From JAUZPB01 sp037140715 (GTDB taxonomy: Bacteria; Bacteroidota; Ignavibacteria; Ignavibacteriales; SURF-24): a stretch of DNA of 30,784 nt. The notes below the pieces were generated by a model. That model was not told where the DNA came from and did not search any database. It was given only the letters and a program-made list of their open reading frames with translations. Shown piece after piece: positions 15,909 to 24,794 of this stretch. Both the position numbers and the translations under genes were made by a program. Numbering within the stretch: position 1 is the stretch's first letter; each line of letters opens with the position of its first letter. The stretch is from contig JBAXDX010000029.1 in assembly GCA_037140715.1 (NCBI GenBank), forward strand, positions 1 to 30,784. The letters are read 5' to 3'.

Positions 15909-17423
15909 ATGGCTACGATATTATCCGAAGATAAATTTCACGATATCAGTAAGTATATTTCTGATAATCTTGGACTGTATTTTCAGATCGAACAGCAGAA
16001 TGATCTTGAGCGAGGCTTAAAAGCGGCAATGACAGAGTTTGGGCATCATAATCTTAAAGATTTTGTTAATTTCCTCCTTAATTCCACGCCTGATAAAGAA
16101 TATATAAATGAGATAGCCATCCGGCTGACTATAGGCGAGACATATTTTTTTCGTGAAAACCGCATATTTGAAATTCTGAGAGAGAAAATACTGCCTGAAA
16201 TATTCCGGCAAAAAGATTCAGTCCGCTTTTGGAGCGCAGGCTGCTGCTCGGGAGAAGAGTCCTATTCGATAGCCATGATGATGGATGAATATTTTAACGG
16301 TGATGCAAAAGGACGCGTAACTATACAGGGCACTGATATTAATCCCGAGTTCTTGACAAAAGCGGCGCGGGGCATTTACAACGAGTGGTCTTTCAGGAAT
16401 GTAAATAATAGAATAAAGGCAAAGTATTTCACTCCGGTTGAGAACAATAAGTATGAGCTTAACCACAGGATACGGACAATGGTAAGTTTTTCTCAGTTAA
16501 ATCTGATGGATGGCAGTTTCCCTTCGCAGTTAAACGGCGCTGAAAAAATGGATATTATATTCTGCCGGAACGTGCTTCTATATTTTAATGCCGATGGAGC
16601 AAAAAAAGTGGCCGGAGACTTTGCCGAATCGCTTAATGAGGGCGGATGGCTTATTTCCGGCATGTCAGAGCTTTCGCATACAAGCAGTCCGCGTTTTCGT
16701 AGCGTCAATTTCGATGATGCCATTCTTTTTCAGCTAAAGCCTAAGGACATTGCCGATAAGGTGCCTCCGGTTACTTTATCAGGAGGATTAAGCCAGTTAA
16801 CTTTGAAGCCGTCAGACTATATCCCCCCTTCTGTTCACAGGGCTGAAAGAATTAAAAAAGGAATTTCTGCCCGAAGAGGAACATTAAAAAATGAAGTTAG
16901 TAAACAACCCGCAACTTATGGCAATAATTTCTCGCTTAATTCCGCTAAAAGCTTATATGAATCGGGTGACTATGAAGGGGCATCAAAACAATTTGAGCAT
17001 CTTTTTAATGCAGGCGGGTTATTAAAGAGTGAACTGGATGAGAGTTATCTTCTGACGGCAAAAAGCTTTGCCAATACGGGCAGGCTGGATGAGGCAAGAA
17101 AGTGGTGCGCGCAGGGGCTGTCGGCAAATAAGCTAAACGCCGCGTTGCATTTATTCCTCGGCATTCTCTTTCAGGAGGAGAATAAGACTGAACAGGCAAT
17201 TGAGGCAATCGGGCGGGCTGTCTTCCTTAATCAGGATTATATCGCGGCTCATTTTGCTCTTGGCAATATATACAGGAGAAATAAAAATTGTGCAGATTCC
17301 CGCAGACATTTTAAGATAATTTTGGAAGTGCTTGAGGGCTTTGTGGAAACAGAGATTGTAGCCGACACAGACGGCATGACGGCTGGCAGAATGAAGAGTA
17401 TAGTTCTGTCATCTTTAATGTAA
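15909..17423 (+). CDS. CheR methyltransferase with C-terminal TPR domain (WspC-like)
   Basis: Uses S-adenosylmethionine to methylate glutamates on the operon's MCP, setting adaptation. The 504 aa consist of an N-terminal helical domain (1-70), the catalytic domain (about 71-277) and a TPR tail. Hallmarks: TIGETYFFRE (74-83), the SAM loop FWSAGCCSGEESYSIAMMM (107-125), GTDINP (141-146), FCRNVLLYF (218-226) and the C-terminal GGWLISGMSEL. After a linker (about 280-335), TPR-like helix pairs run from about 336 to 475 (SAKSLYESGDYEGASKQF, SFANTGRLDEARKWC, HLFLGILFQEENKTEQAI, AHFALGNIYRRNKNCADS), and the protein ends with the TAGRMKSIV tail often seen in TPR-CheR proteins. TPR fusions are typical of Wsp and other non-flagellar systems, where the pentapeptide tether is absent; this MCP also lacks a tether. 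ATG follows the CheW stop directly. Confidence 0.95.
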   Translation: MATILSEDKFHDISKYISDNLGLYFQIEQQNDLERGLKAAMTEFGHHNLKDFVNFLLNSTPDKEYINEIAIRLTIGETYFFRENRIFEILREKILPEIFRQKDSVRFWSAGCCSGEESYSIAMMMDEYFNGDAKGRVTIQGTDINPEFLTKAARGIYNEWSFRNVNNRIKAKYFTPVENNKYELNHRIRTMVSFSQLNLMDGSFPSQLNGAEKMDIIFCRNVLLYFNADGAKKVAGDFAESLNEGGWLISGMSELSHTSSPRFRSVNFDDAILFQLKPKDIADKVPPVTLSGGLSQLTLKPSDYIPPSVHRAERIKKGISARRGTLKNEVSKQPATYGNNFSLNSAKSLYESGDYEGASKQFEHLFNAGGLLKSELDESYLLTAKSFANTGRLDEARKWCAQGLSANKLNAALHLFLGILFQEENKTEQAIEAIGRAVFLNQDYIAAHFALGNIYRRNKNCADSRRHFKIILEVLEGFVETEIVADTDGMTAGRMKSIVLSSLM

Positions 17424-17472
17424 GCCCTGCCGGCAATGATGAAAATATTATAAGAATTTATTGGAATATAGA

Positions 17473-18066
17473 ATGGAAAAAGAAAAGCATATTGCTCTTA
17501 AAAACAAGCTTAATGACGCTATTGAAAAGAATAAGGCGGATGGCGTTCTGAGCAGGGATGAAGAACAAAAAATTCTCAGGAAAAGAGCTGAATTGCTGGC
17601 ACAGAAAGCCGTTCCTAAGGCTGAAGATAACAGTCTTGAAATGCTGTTTTTTCAGATTGCGGGGGAAGTTTACGGATTTGAAACAAAATATGTGAAGGAG
17701 GTCTGTAACCTTAAGGACATTACCCCGTTGCCACTTGCTCCTGATTATCTAAAAGGCGTTATTAATGTGCGCGGCGAAATTATTCCGGTTATTGACATAA
17801 AAGCACTTTTTGAACTCCCTCTTTCAGGGATAACTGACCTGAATAAGGTGATACTGCTTTATTACAAGGAGATGATATTCGGAGTACTGGCAGACAGGAT
17901 ACTCGAAATAATAAATATTCCGCTTAAGAGTATTCATTCGACAATTTCTACTCTTAAAGGAATAAGGGAGGAATATCTGATAGGTGTAACGAGGGAAAGA
18001 GCAATTGTACTGGATGCCAGGAAACTGCTTACGGATAAAAAGTTGATAATCAACGACCATGATTAA
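17473..18066 (+). CDS. CheW-like adaptor 2 with N-terminal extension (WspD-like)
   Basis: Second coupling protein, 197 aa from ATG 17473. A charged helical N-terminal extension (about 1-60, with RDEEQKILRKRAELLAQKA) precedes a canonical CheW domain: MLFFQIAGEVYGFETKYVKEV, LPLAPDYLKGVINVRGEIIPVIDI (conserved Arg kept) and FGVLADRILEIINIPL. CheW proteins with such extensions are usual in Wsp and ACF clusters, and the position after CheR matches wspD. TTG 17461 would add four residues; ATG 17473 is preferred, although neither has a clear Shine-Dalgarno. Spacing is 49 bases from CheR and 82 bases to the MCP gene. Two different CheW proteins suggest one couples the MCP to CheA while the other modulates array assembly; that split is inference. 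Confidence 0.92.
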   Translation: MEKEKHIALKNKLNDAIEKNKADGVLSRDEEQKILRKRAELLAQKAVPKAEDNSLEMLFFQIAGEVYGFETKYVKEVCNLKDITPLPLAPDYLKGVINVRGEIIPVIDIKALFELPLSGITDLNKVILLYYKEMIFGVLADRILEIINIPLKSIHSTISTLKGIREEYLIGVTRERAIVLDARKLLTDKKLIINDHD

Positions 18067-18148
18067 TCGGATGGCTGTGATTATTTATAACTGTCGGCAG
18101 TATGATTTTTGAAAAATATTTATACGTAAATTAATAGGAGATATAGCA

Positions 18149-19903
18149 ATGAAGTGGTTCCTGAATCGTTCGATTAAAAACAAGCTCTATATTTCGTTCG
18201 GTGTAATTTTTATTTTCATTTTTTTCATGTTTCTAAATATCAATAATCAGTTAGGGCATATCCTGGAAAAGCAAAAAATATTTGCGGAGAAAGATTATGT
18301 CGTTTCAGTAACCACTATTGAACTGCGTTCACACCTGGACAGGCAACGCGCTCAGATTTTGGAAATGATGTTATCGAAAGACAGGAAGACGCAGAAAGAA
18401 ATTGAAAAGGAAATGAACGCGAGAAGAATACTGGTATTTGCTCTTCTGGATACTTTGAAAACTACAGTTAAGGGCGATGTATATCTTGAAAGAAGCACGG
18501 CAGGCCTTGCAACGGACATTGCGGAATACAGACGTGGCAGAGAGCAGGTTGAAGTACCTTTGATTTATGCCAACAAGATTGATGAAGCTGTCAGTTACGC
18601 TAACGGCAAGCAGAAGATAATATTCGAAAGCCTGAGAAACCAGGCGATAGCAATGGATGAATATGCGAAGAAGGAAGTAAATTTAAGACTGGCGATAGTT
18701 GGCGATTATATGGTTGCCCTTATAACGGAGTTTATCTATTTGGGCATTGGACTGCTGGCACTGATGGTATTTATTGTTTTCTATCTGAATAAAATAATCG
18801 TGAGGCCGCTTTCCGATCTAAAAAATATCTCAGAGAAAATATCTCAGGGGGATTTGTTTGTAGAAATGCCGAAAATGGAGAGGACGGATGAAGTTGGTAT
18901 GTTATGGACAACTTTCAGTGAGATGATAGACACATTAAGAAAACTTGCATCGATGGCAAACAAGGTTGCAGGAAGTGATCTGAGCATCAGGTTAGTTCCA
19001 AAATCTGATAAGGATGTACTGGCAATTTCCTTAAACTCGATGGTTGATTTTTTAATGAAAATAATATCTGACCTGAGCGAGGCGATTAATGTGCTTACGA
19101 GTGCATCGATGGAAATCTTAAGCGGAACGGTACAGCTTTCGGCAAATGCTTCGGAGACTGCAAGCGCAATTGGAGAAACAACGGCGACTGTCGAAGAAGT
19201 TAGAAGAACTTCAGAGATGTCGAATAACAAGGCTAAGGAAGTGCTTGAAATTTCCCGGAAGGCAAATGATTTCGCTGATGCCGGGAAAAAGTCAACTGAA
19301 GAAACTATAAACGGCATTAATAAGGTTGGTAGCCAGATGGAAATTATCGCGACAAGCATTACAAGTTTAACTGAGCAGAGCAAGGCTATTGGCGAGATAA
19401 TTTCTACAGTAAACGATATTGCGGGGCAGTCGAATCTCTTGTCCGTTAACGCTTCCATCGAAGCTGCAAGAGCGGGCGAGCATGGAAAGGCGTTCGGCAT
19501 AGTAGCTCAGGAGATAAAAAGCCTTGCCGAGCAGTCGAAGCAGGCTACTTTACAGGTTAAGTCTGTATTAAATGATATTCAAAATGCAATCAGTTCGGTT
19601 ATGCTCGCTACAGAACAGGGAGAAAAGATAGTGGACGCAGGCATTAAGCTTGCTGAAGAATCAGAAGAAGCAATAAATAATTTGGCGCAGATAATTGGAA
19701 TAGCCAAGGATTCAGCGGTTCAGACTTCGGTAATCGGGCAGGAACAGTTTGTAGGAATGAGTCAGGTAGCTTTGGCTATGGAGAACATAAGGACAGCAAG
19801 CGTTCAGAGCGTTTCGACTACAAGGGATATTGAATTCTCGGCAAGAAATTTAAAGGATTTAAGCGTAAAGCTGAAGGAAACAATTTCTATATTTAAAGTC
19901 TGA
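18149..19903 (+). CDS. Transmembrane methyl-accepting chemotaxis protein (WspA-like)
   Basis: Membrane receptor of 584 aa feeding CheA. TM1 lies at about 14-30 (ISFGVIFIFIFFMFL). A four-helix-bundle-type periplasmic sensor (about 35-185) carries RSHLDRQRAQILEMM. TM2 lies at about 188-213. HAMP follows (NKIIVRPLSDLKNISEKIS...GDL) and a second HAMP-like stretch (KVAGSDLSIRL) may be present. The signalling domain has the hairpin tip IAGQSNLLSVNASIEAARAG (424-443), EHGKAFGIVAQEIKSLAEQS and candidate methylation helices (SANASETASAIGETTATVEE; ATEQGEKIVDAGIKLAEESEEA). There is no C-terminal pentapeptide, in line with a TPR-type CheR. AGGAG (18136-18140) precedes the ATG well. The MCP gene sits in mid-operon between cheW2 and cheA, whereas in Pseudomonas wspA is first. 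The ligand or mechanical cue is unknown; WspA-type receptors sense surface contact or envelope stress. Confidence 0.96.
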   Translation: MKWFLNRSIKNKLYISFGVIFIFIFFMFLNINNQLGHILEKQKIFAEKDYVVSVTTIELRSHLDRQRAQILEMMLSKDRKTQKEIEKEMNARRILVFALLDTLKTTVKGDVYLERSTAGLATDIAEYRRGREQVEVPLIYANKIDEAVSYANGKQKIIFESLRNQAIAMDEYAKKEVNLRLAIVGDYMVALITEFIYLGIGLLALMVFIVFYLNKIIVRPLSDLKNISEKISQGDLFVEMPKMERTDEVGMLWTTFSEMIDTLRKLASMANKVAGSDLSIRLVPKSDKDVLAISLNSMVDFLMKIISDLSEAINVLTSASMEILSGTVQLSANASETASAIGETTATVEEVRRTSEMSNNKAKEVLEISRKANDFADAGKKSTEETINGINKVGSQMEIIATSITSLTEQSKAIGEIISTVNDIAGQSNLLSVNASIEAARAGEHGKAFGIVAQEIKSLAEQSKQATLQVKSVLNDIQNAISSVMLATEQGEKIVDAGIKLAEESEEAINNLAQIIGIAKDSAVQTSVIGQEQFVGMSQVALAMENIRTASVQSVSTTRDIEFSARNLKDLSVKLKETISIFKV

Positions 19904-19920
19904 GCACACGAGGCATCTGA

Positions 19921-22266
19921 ATGGATGAATTATTTTTTAAGCGATTGCAAGCTACATATAAGATAGAAGCGCAGGAGCATCTTCAGGTAATGTCTCAGGG
20001 TATCGATTCTTATTATGAGACCACAAGCAGTGAGGCTGAAAAGTCCGAGATGATAGAAACTGTTTTCAGGGCGACGCACAGCCTTAAGGGAGCTTCGCGG
20101 GCTGTTAATAACTATGAAGTAGAAATTCTGTGCAAGAATATGGAACATATTTTCTCGAAGATTAAAAGAGGAGACCTGGAAATATTTGCGGAGTTGTTTC
20201 ATTTACTGCACAAAGCAATTGACAGTATTGGGTCTTCGCTGAATAATGAAGATGAGAGCGAAAAGGATTCTTTTATAAATGAAATAGTAGGGCTTACTTC
20301 AAAGCTTACCATGACGGCTGTTGAAGCATTAAAGACTCAGGATGAAGAGAATGTAATAGAAGCCTCGAAACCTGAAATAAAACCGATAGATAAAATCAGG
20401 AATGATCCGAAGTATAGAGAATTGATTCAGGAAGACGTTGTACCAAAGATAGAACCGTCAGTCAAAAAGACTGTTTTAAAGGCAAGTGAAAAATCAACTG
20501 CGGGGACAGAGATAATCAAAATTTCCGCTTCAAAATTCGATGCTCTTTTTTTACAATCTGAACAGATGCTTTCGGCAAAGCTTGCCAGCGAACAGACGGC
20601 AAGGGAGCTTGCGGAAATACAGCGAAAGTTCGAGCAGTGGAAAAGAGAGTGGAACAAAGCACATATCTCATATAGAAAAATAAAGGGCAGAAGCGAAAAG
20701 AAAAAATGGCCCGAACTGAATAGAACGGTTAATTTCATTGAGTGGAATACCGAATTCATACTGCAGATAAATGAAAAAATAAAAAATATCACCAAGTTTG
20801 TGCTTCAGAATAACTATGTCTTCGGCGGAATGGTTAACGATCTGTCAGACAGCGTTAAGGAAGCATTGATACTCCCTTTTTCAAATCTTGCGGATCTTTT
20901 TCCCAAGCTTGTGCGTGAACTTGCAAGAGACTTGGACAAGGATATAAGTCTTGAAATAATTGGCTCTGAGATTCAGGCAGACAGGCGGATACTTGAGGAG
21001 ATGAAGGACCCGCTGATACACCTGATTCGAAATAGTGTGGACCATGGCTTTGAAGTATTCAAGGAGAGCCGGGGCTTGCCAAAACCAGCCAAGGGAAAAA
21101 TTGTTCTCTCAATTTCAAAGCTCGAGGACAAGAAAATTGAAATCTCAATTAAAGACAATGGTCAGGGCATAGACACAGAAAGAATTAAAAAGGCAGCTGT
21201 CAGCAAAAAGATTATCTCAGACAACGAGGCTGAAAAGCTGACCGAGCGGGAAGCTTTGATGTTAATATTTAATTCGGGACTTAGCACGAGCGAAGTAATA
21301 ACTGATATTTCGGGATATGGACTCGGTCTCGCGATAGTTAAGGAACGTGTGGAAAAACTAGGCGGTTCGATAAATGTTGAGACCGCACCCGGGAGGGGAA
21401 CAAACTTCAGGATAGTACTGCCAAGTATGCTTGCCACATTCAGGGGAATTGTTACAAGCTGTTCAGGCAGATTGTTTGTAGTCCCTGTAGCAAATGTTGA
21501 ACAGGTTTTAAGAATAAAGCTCAGTGCTGTAAAGACTGTAGAAAACAAGGATACGATATTATTTAATAATGCGCCTGTTGCGCTTGTTTATCTCAGCGAA
21601 ATGCTCGGACTTCATAAAAAAAAATACAGGCGCGAAGACCTGTTCCTAAATGTAATTGTGCTGTTTTCATCTGGTAAGATCGTTGCCTGTGCGGTCGATG
21701 AAATTTATTATGAGCAGGAAGTGCTTGTTAAGCCGTTCAACAGGTTTATTGCCAGGCTTAGAAATATTTCGGCCGTTACAGTACTGGGGGATGGAAAGGT
21801 TGTCCCAATTCTTAATGTACCCGATTTAATTAAATCAGCCGAAAGAGTCTCACGCTCAGCCACATTTGGCATTAAGACTGATGAACAGCAGTCAGAAGTT
21901 CTGCCACAAAATATACTTGTTATCGATGACTCTATTACTTCCCGTATATTGTTAAAAGATATACTCGAATCTTCGGGTTATATTGTAAAGACAGCAATGG
22001 ACGGTGTTGAGGCGCTTGCGGTACTTAAGACCGAACAGTTTAATCTTGTTGTGTCCGATATTGAAATGCCGCGAATGAACGGTTTCGAACTTACACGCAA
22101 CATACGCAGGGATAGGAAGTACTCAGGGATCCCTGTCATACTTGTTACCGCACTTTCAAAGAAAGAAGATATAGAAAAAGGCATCGATGCCGGAGCAAAT
22201 GCCTATATTGTAAAAAATAATTTTGAGCAGAGCAATCTGATTGCTGCCGTACAAAGATTGATTTAA
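19921..22266 (+). CDS. CheA histidine kinase fused to a C-terminal receiver (WspE-like)
   Basis: Central kinase of the chemosensory array, 781 aa. Hpt domain (1-120) with His53 in RATHSLKGASRAV. No recognisable P2 domain follows, only a charged linker (about 135-195). P3-like helices (about 200-300), then the HATPase: HLIRNSVDHGFE (Asn371), DNGQGID (412-418), GYGLGL (465-470). The CheW-like P5 domain (about 485-640) starts at FRGIVTSCSGRLFVVPV. The receiver (664-781) has VIDDS, Asp713 in VVSDIEMPRMNGF and Lys765 in YIVKNN. This layout is that of WspE/FrzE-type hybrid kinases; the fused receiver may act as a phosphate sink or intermediate. GAGG lies seven bases before ATG 19921, and only 17 bases separate it from the MCP stop. 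CheB and the terminal REC-kinase are the likely phosphate targets. Missing P2 suggests direct Hpt-to-receiver transfer. Confidence 0.96.
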   Translation: MDELFFKRLQATYKIEAQEHLQVMSQGIDSYYETTSSEAEKSEMIETVFRATHSLKGASRAVNNYEVEILCKNMEHIFSKIKRGDLEIFAELFHLLHKAIDSIGSSLNNEDESEKDSFINEIVGLTSKLTMTAVEALKTQDEENVIEASKPEIKPIDKIRNDPKYRELIQEDVVPKIEPSVKKTVLKASEKSTAGTEIIKISASKFDALFLQSEQMLSAKLASEQTARELAEIQRKFEQWKREWNKAHISYRKIKGRSEKKKWPELNRTVNFIEWNTEFILQINEKIKNITKFVLQNNYVFGGMVNDLSDSVKEALILPFSNLADLFPKLVRELARDLDKDISLEIIGSEIQADRRILEEMKDPLIHLIRNSVDHGFEVFKESRGLPKPAKGKIVLSISKLEDKKIEISIKDNGQGIDTERIKKAAVSKKIISDNEAEKLTEREALMLIFNSGLSTSEVITDISGYGLGLAIVKERVEKLGGSINVETAPGRGTNFRIVLPSMLATFRGIVTSCSGRLFVVPVANVEQVLRIKLSAVKTVENKDTILFNNAPVALVYLSEMLGLHKKKYRREDLFLNVIVLFSSGKIVACAVDEIYYEQEVLVKPFNRFIARLRNISAVTVLGDGKVVPILNVPDLIKSAERVSRSATFGIKTDEQQSEVLPQNILVIDDSITSRILLKDILESSGYIVKTAMDGVEALAVLKTEQFNLVVSDIEMPRMNGFELTRNIRRDRKYSGIPVILVTALSKKEDIEKGIDAGANAYIVKNNFEQSNLIAAVQRLI

Positions 22267-22298
22267 TGAAAATATAAATTTATCGGAAGAATCTGCTA

Positions 22299-23387
22299 AT
22301 GGAAGAAGACTTGAAAAAGAATGAATATGGAAACAGTAGTAAGCCCATTGTAAAAGTGCTCATTGTTGAGGACTCTTTAGTAATGCAGGAGTTGCTTCTT
22401 AAGGTCTTTTCTTCCGAGCCAAGAATATATGTCATGGGTTGTGTCCGTAACGGGCGCGAGGCAATCGAGTTTGTTAAAAAGAAAAAGCCTGATGTAATTA
22501 CAATGGATATCAATATGCCCGTGATGAACGGGTTTCTTGCAACTCGGGAAATTATGGAGACTACGCCTGTGCCCATTATCATTGTAAGTGAGACGGTTAA
22601 TCCAAAGGATGTCAACGATACATTCAGGTCTCTACAGGCAGGCGCCGTGTCAATTGAAAGTAAACCTGGCAACTACGGTACTGATAAATACCACGTCTAT
22701 GAAAAAGAACTCTGTCGGAAAGTGCTGCTGATGTCCGAAATTAAAGTAATAAGACGCATTAACTTCGATAAAACAAAAACTACTGCCACCGTAATAAAAA
22801 TAAATATTAGCCCTGATATTTATAAAGGGAAAAAAATTGTGGCTGTCGGCGCATCAACAGGCGGACCAATAGTTATTGAGAAAATACTCTCATCGTTGTC
22901 CCGCGATTTTCCATTGCCCATTGTAATAGTTCAACATATAACTGCAGGATTTACACAAGGACTCGTTGACTGGCTTAACTCAACTTCTGTTCTTCCGGTT
23001 TCAATCGCGGTAAATAACGAACAAATACAGGCCGGGAGGTGTTACTTTGCACCAGACGGAATGCACCTGAAAATTGGAGCCGGCGGCAGGCTGATTCTTA
23101 GCGGCGAACCTCCGGTTAATAACCTCCGACCCTCGGTTTCAATGCTGTTCAGTTCAGTAGCTGAAGTTTATGAGTCTGATGCTATCGGAATATTGCTGAC
23201 AGGAATGGGGCACGATGGAGCTGAGGATCTGGCTATGATGAAAAACGCCGGAGCTGTTACAATTGCACAGGATCAGAGTAGTTCGGTTATATTCGGTATG
23301 CCGGGCGAAGCCGTTAAACTTGGCGGATCGTTGTTTGTGCTTCCGCCGGAAGACATTATAACGCTGTTAAATTGGATAAAGGCATAA
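22299..23387 (+). CDS. CheB protein-glutamate methylesterase (WspF-like)
   Basis: Removes methyl groups from MCP glutamates when phosphorylated by CheA, opposing CheR. The receiver (about 17-140) has IVEDS, Asp70 in ITMDINMPVMNG and Lys122 in SKPG. A linker leads to the esterase (about 178-362) with the full catalytic triad: Ser186 in GASTGGP, His213 in IVQHI and Asp306 in TGMGHDGAEDL. PSVSMLFSS and the closing GMPGEAVKLGG are also typical. The 362 aa are a standard length. CGGAAGA lies eight bases before ATG 22299 and the gap from CheA is 32 bases. In Wsp, WspF loss locks the system on, so this gene is expected to be the main brake on signalling to the REC-kinase downstream. Confidence 0.97.
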   Translation: MEEDLKKNEYGNSSKPIVKVLIVEDSLVMQELLLKVFSSEPRIYVMGCVRNGREAIEFVKKKKPDVITMDINMPVMNGFLATREIMETTPVPIIIVSETVNPKDVNDTFRSLQAGAVSIESKPGNYGTDKYHVYEKELCRKVLLMSEIKVIRRINFDKTKTTATVIKINISPDIYKGKKIVAVGASTGGPIVIEKILSSLSRDFPLPIVIVQHITAGFTQGLVDWLNSTSVLPVSIAVNNEQIQAGRCYFAPDGMHLKIGAGGRLILSGEPPVNNLRPSVSMLFSSVAEVYESDAIGILLTGMGHDGAEDLAMMKNAGAVTIAQDQSSSVIFGMPGEAVKLGGSLFVLPPEDIITLLNWIKA

Positions 23388-23474
23388 GATAAAAATGCGG
23401 ATACATTGCAGAAGCGAACAAAATTAAAAATTATTGATTGCAAAATATAAAGTAAATTAATCGAGAAGATTTAA

Positions 23475-24749
23475 ATGAACAAAGAATTATTGATAGTAGA
23501 AGACAGTCCGACTCAGATGGAGCAGCTCAGGTATATGCTCGAAAAAAACGACTATGTGGTTAAAGTTGCACACAACGGGCTTGCCGCTCTCGAAATGATA
23601 AAGAAAAATATCCCGGAGCTAATCCTTTCAGATGTGATGATGCCACAGATGGACGGATATCAGTTGTGCAAAACCGTAAAGGAGACACCCGGCTGGAAAG
23701 ATATCCCAATTATGCTTCTGACTAATCTCTCGGATCCTCATGATGTAATAAAAGGTCTGCAGGCCGGAGCTGATAACTTTATCACTAAGCCTTACAATGA
23801 AACTTTTCTGCTTTCGAGGATTGAATATATTCTTATTAATCAGGAAGTAAGAAAGCATAGCGCCGCAACAAGTATGGGTATTGAAATTGTATTCGGCGGG
23901 CAGACGTATTTCATTAACTCGCACCGGATGCAGATAATCGATTTGTTGCTCTCAACTTATGAAAACGCTGTTCAGAAAAATGACGAGCTGTCAGAAGCAA
24001 ATAAGGAACTGGTAGAAGTGCACCGCGAACTGGAACGTAAAAATAGAGAACTTGAAAAGCTAAATCAGGAGAGAACAAAATTTTTAGGAATAGCTGCTCA
24101 TGATATCCGCAACCCGATAAGCTCATCTTTGGCATTCTGTTATTTTCTCGAGGAGGAAACCTTTCATAAGCTGACCAATGAAGAGAAGGAATATGTCAAG
24201 AATATAAAATCGGCAAATAATTATGTGATTCATCTTATTAACGAATTATTGGATATTGCCGTTATTCAATCAGGAAAGCTGACACTTAATAAAAAAAATG
24301 TAGATTTGGTTTCTCTTATCAAAAACAATTGCGGGCTTAACCGCGCCATAGCAGTACAGAAAAATATTGGTCTGCACTTTAACCCTGGGATTCAATCGCT
24401 TGAAGTGGAAATCGATTCAGTTAAAATTGAGCAGGTATTGAATAACCTGATATCCAACGCTATTAAGTTTTCCTATCCTGAAAGCAGGATTGAAATTACT
24501 CTTTCCAAAGATGAGACCAATGGAGCGGTTATCTCGGTAACAGACAACGGGCAGGGCATTCCAGAGGATGAATTAGACAGGTTATTTATTCCATTTGAAA
24601 AAATAAGCGTCAGGAGCACCGCCGGAGAAAGAAGCACGGGACTCGGACTTTCGATTGTAAAGAAAATCGTAGAATCACATTTAGGACAGATATGGACTAA
24701 AAGCGAGGTAAACAAAGGTACTACTATCTCTTTCTCGCTACCAGTTTAG
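23475..24749 (+). CDS. Receiver-histidine kinase, putative output of the chemosensory operon
   Basis: A soluble 424-aa protein in the position that wspR (GGDEF) holds in Wsp operons. The receiver (1-122) has VEDS, Asp53 in LILSDVMMPQMDGY, Thr83 and Lys105 in FITKPYN. Next comes a distinctive linker (about 133-170, MGIEIVFGGQTYFINSHRMQ followed by IIDLLLSTYENAV) that I recall from other receiver proteins in Che/ACF clusters, then a coiled coil (about 168-200). HisKA has His209 in LGIAAHDIRNPISSS. HATPase_c has NNLISNAIKFS, VTDNGQGI and STGLGLSIVK. Phospho-CheA probably phosphorylates Asp53 and switches the kinase, passing the signal to a distant response regulator. GAGAAG lies upstream of the ATG, and the gap from CheB is 87 bases. 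A hairpin follows the stop. There is no GGDEF, EAL or DNA-binding domain. Confidence 0.95.
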   Translation: MNKELLIVEDSPTQMEQLRYMLEKNDYVVKVAHNGLAALEMIKKNIPELILSDVMMPQMDGYQLCKTVKETPGWKDIPIMLLTNLSDPHDVIKGLQAGADNFITKPYNETFLLSRIEYILINQEVRKHSAATSMGIEIVFGGQTYFINSHRMQIIDLLLSTYENAVQKNDELSEANKELVEVHRELERKNRELEKLNQERTKFLGIAAHDIRNPISSSLAFCYFLEEETFHKLTNEEKEYVKNIKSANNYVIHLINELLDIAVIQSGKLTLNKKNVDLVSLIKNNCGLNRAIAVQKNIGLHFNPGIQSLEVEIDSVKIEQVLNNLISNAIKFSYPESRIEITLSKDETNGAVISVTDNGQGIPEDELDRLFIPFEKISVRSTAGERSTGLGLSIVKKIVESHLGQIWTKSEVNKGTTISFSLPV

Positions 24750-24758
24750 AAATAGTCC

Positions 24759-24794
24759 GGAGAGAACGATCGCATAAATTGTGAAGTTCTCTCC
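24759..24794. terminator. Convergent hairpin between REC-kinase and uvrB
   Basis: A perfect 9-bp stem (GGAGAGAAC, 24759-24767; GTTCTCTCC, 24786-24794) with an 18-base loop lies in the 45-base gap between the two converging genes. It lacks T-runs, so it may be a weak or factor-assisted terminator. Confidence 0.5.

Noticed and set aside
18844..19500. Long antisense frame (218 codons) inside the MCP gene
   Set aside because: The plus-strand frame encodes a clear HAMP and MCP signalling domain; the antisense frame is a by-product of its codon pattern.
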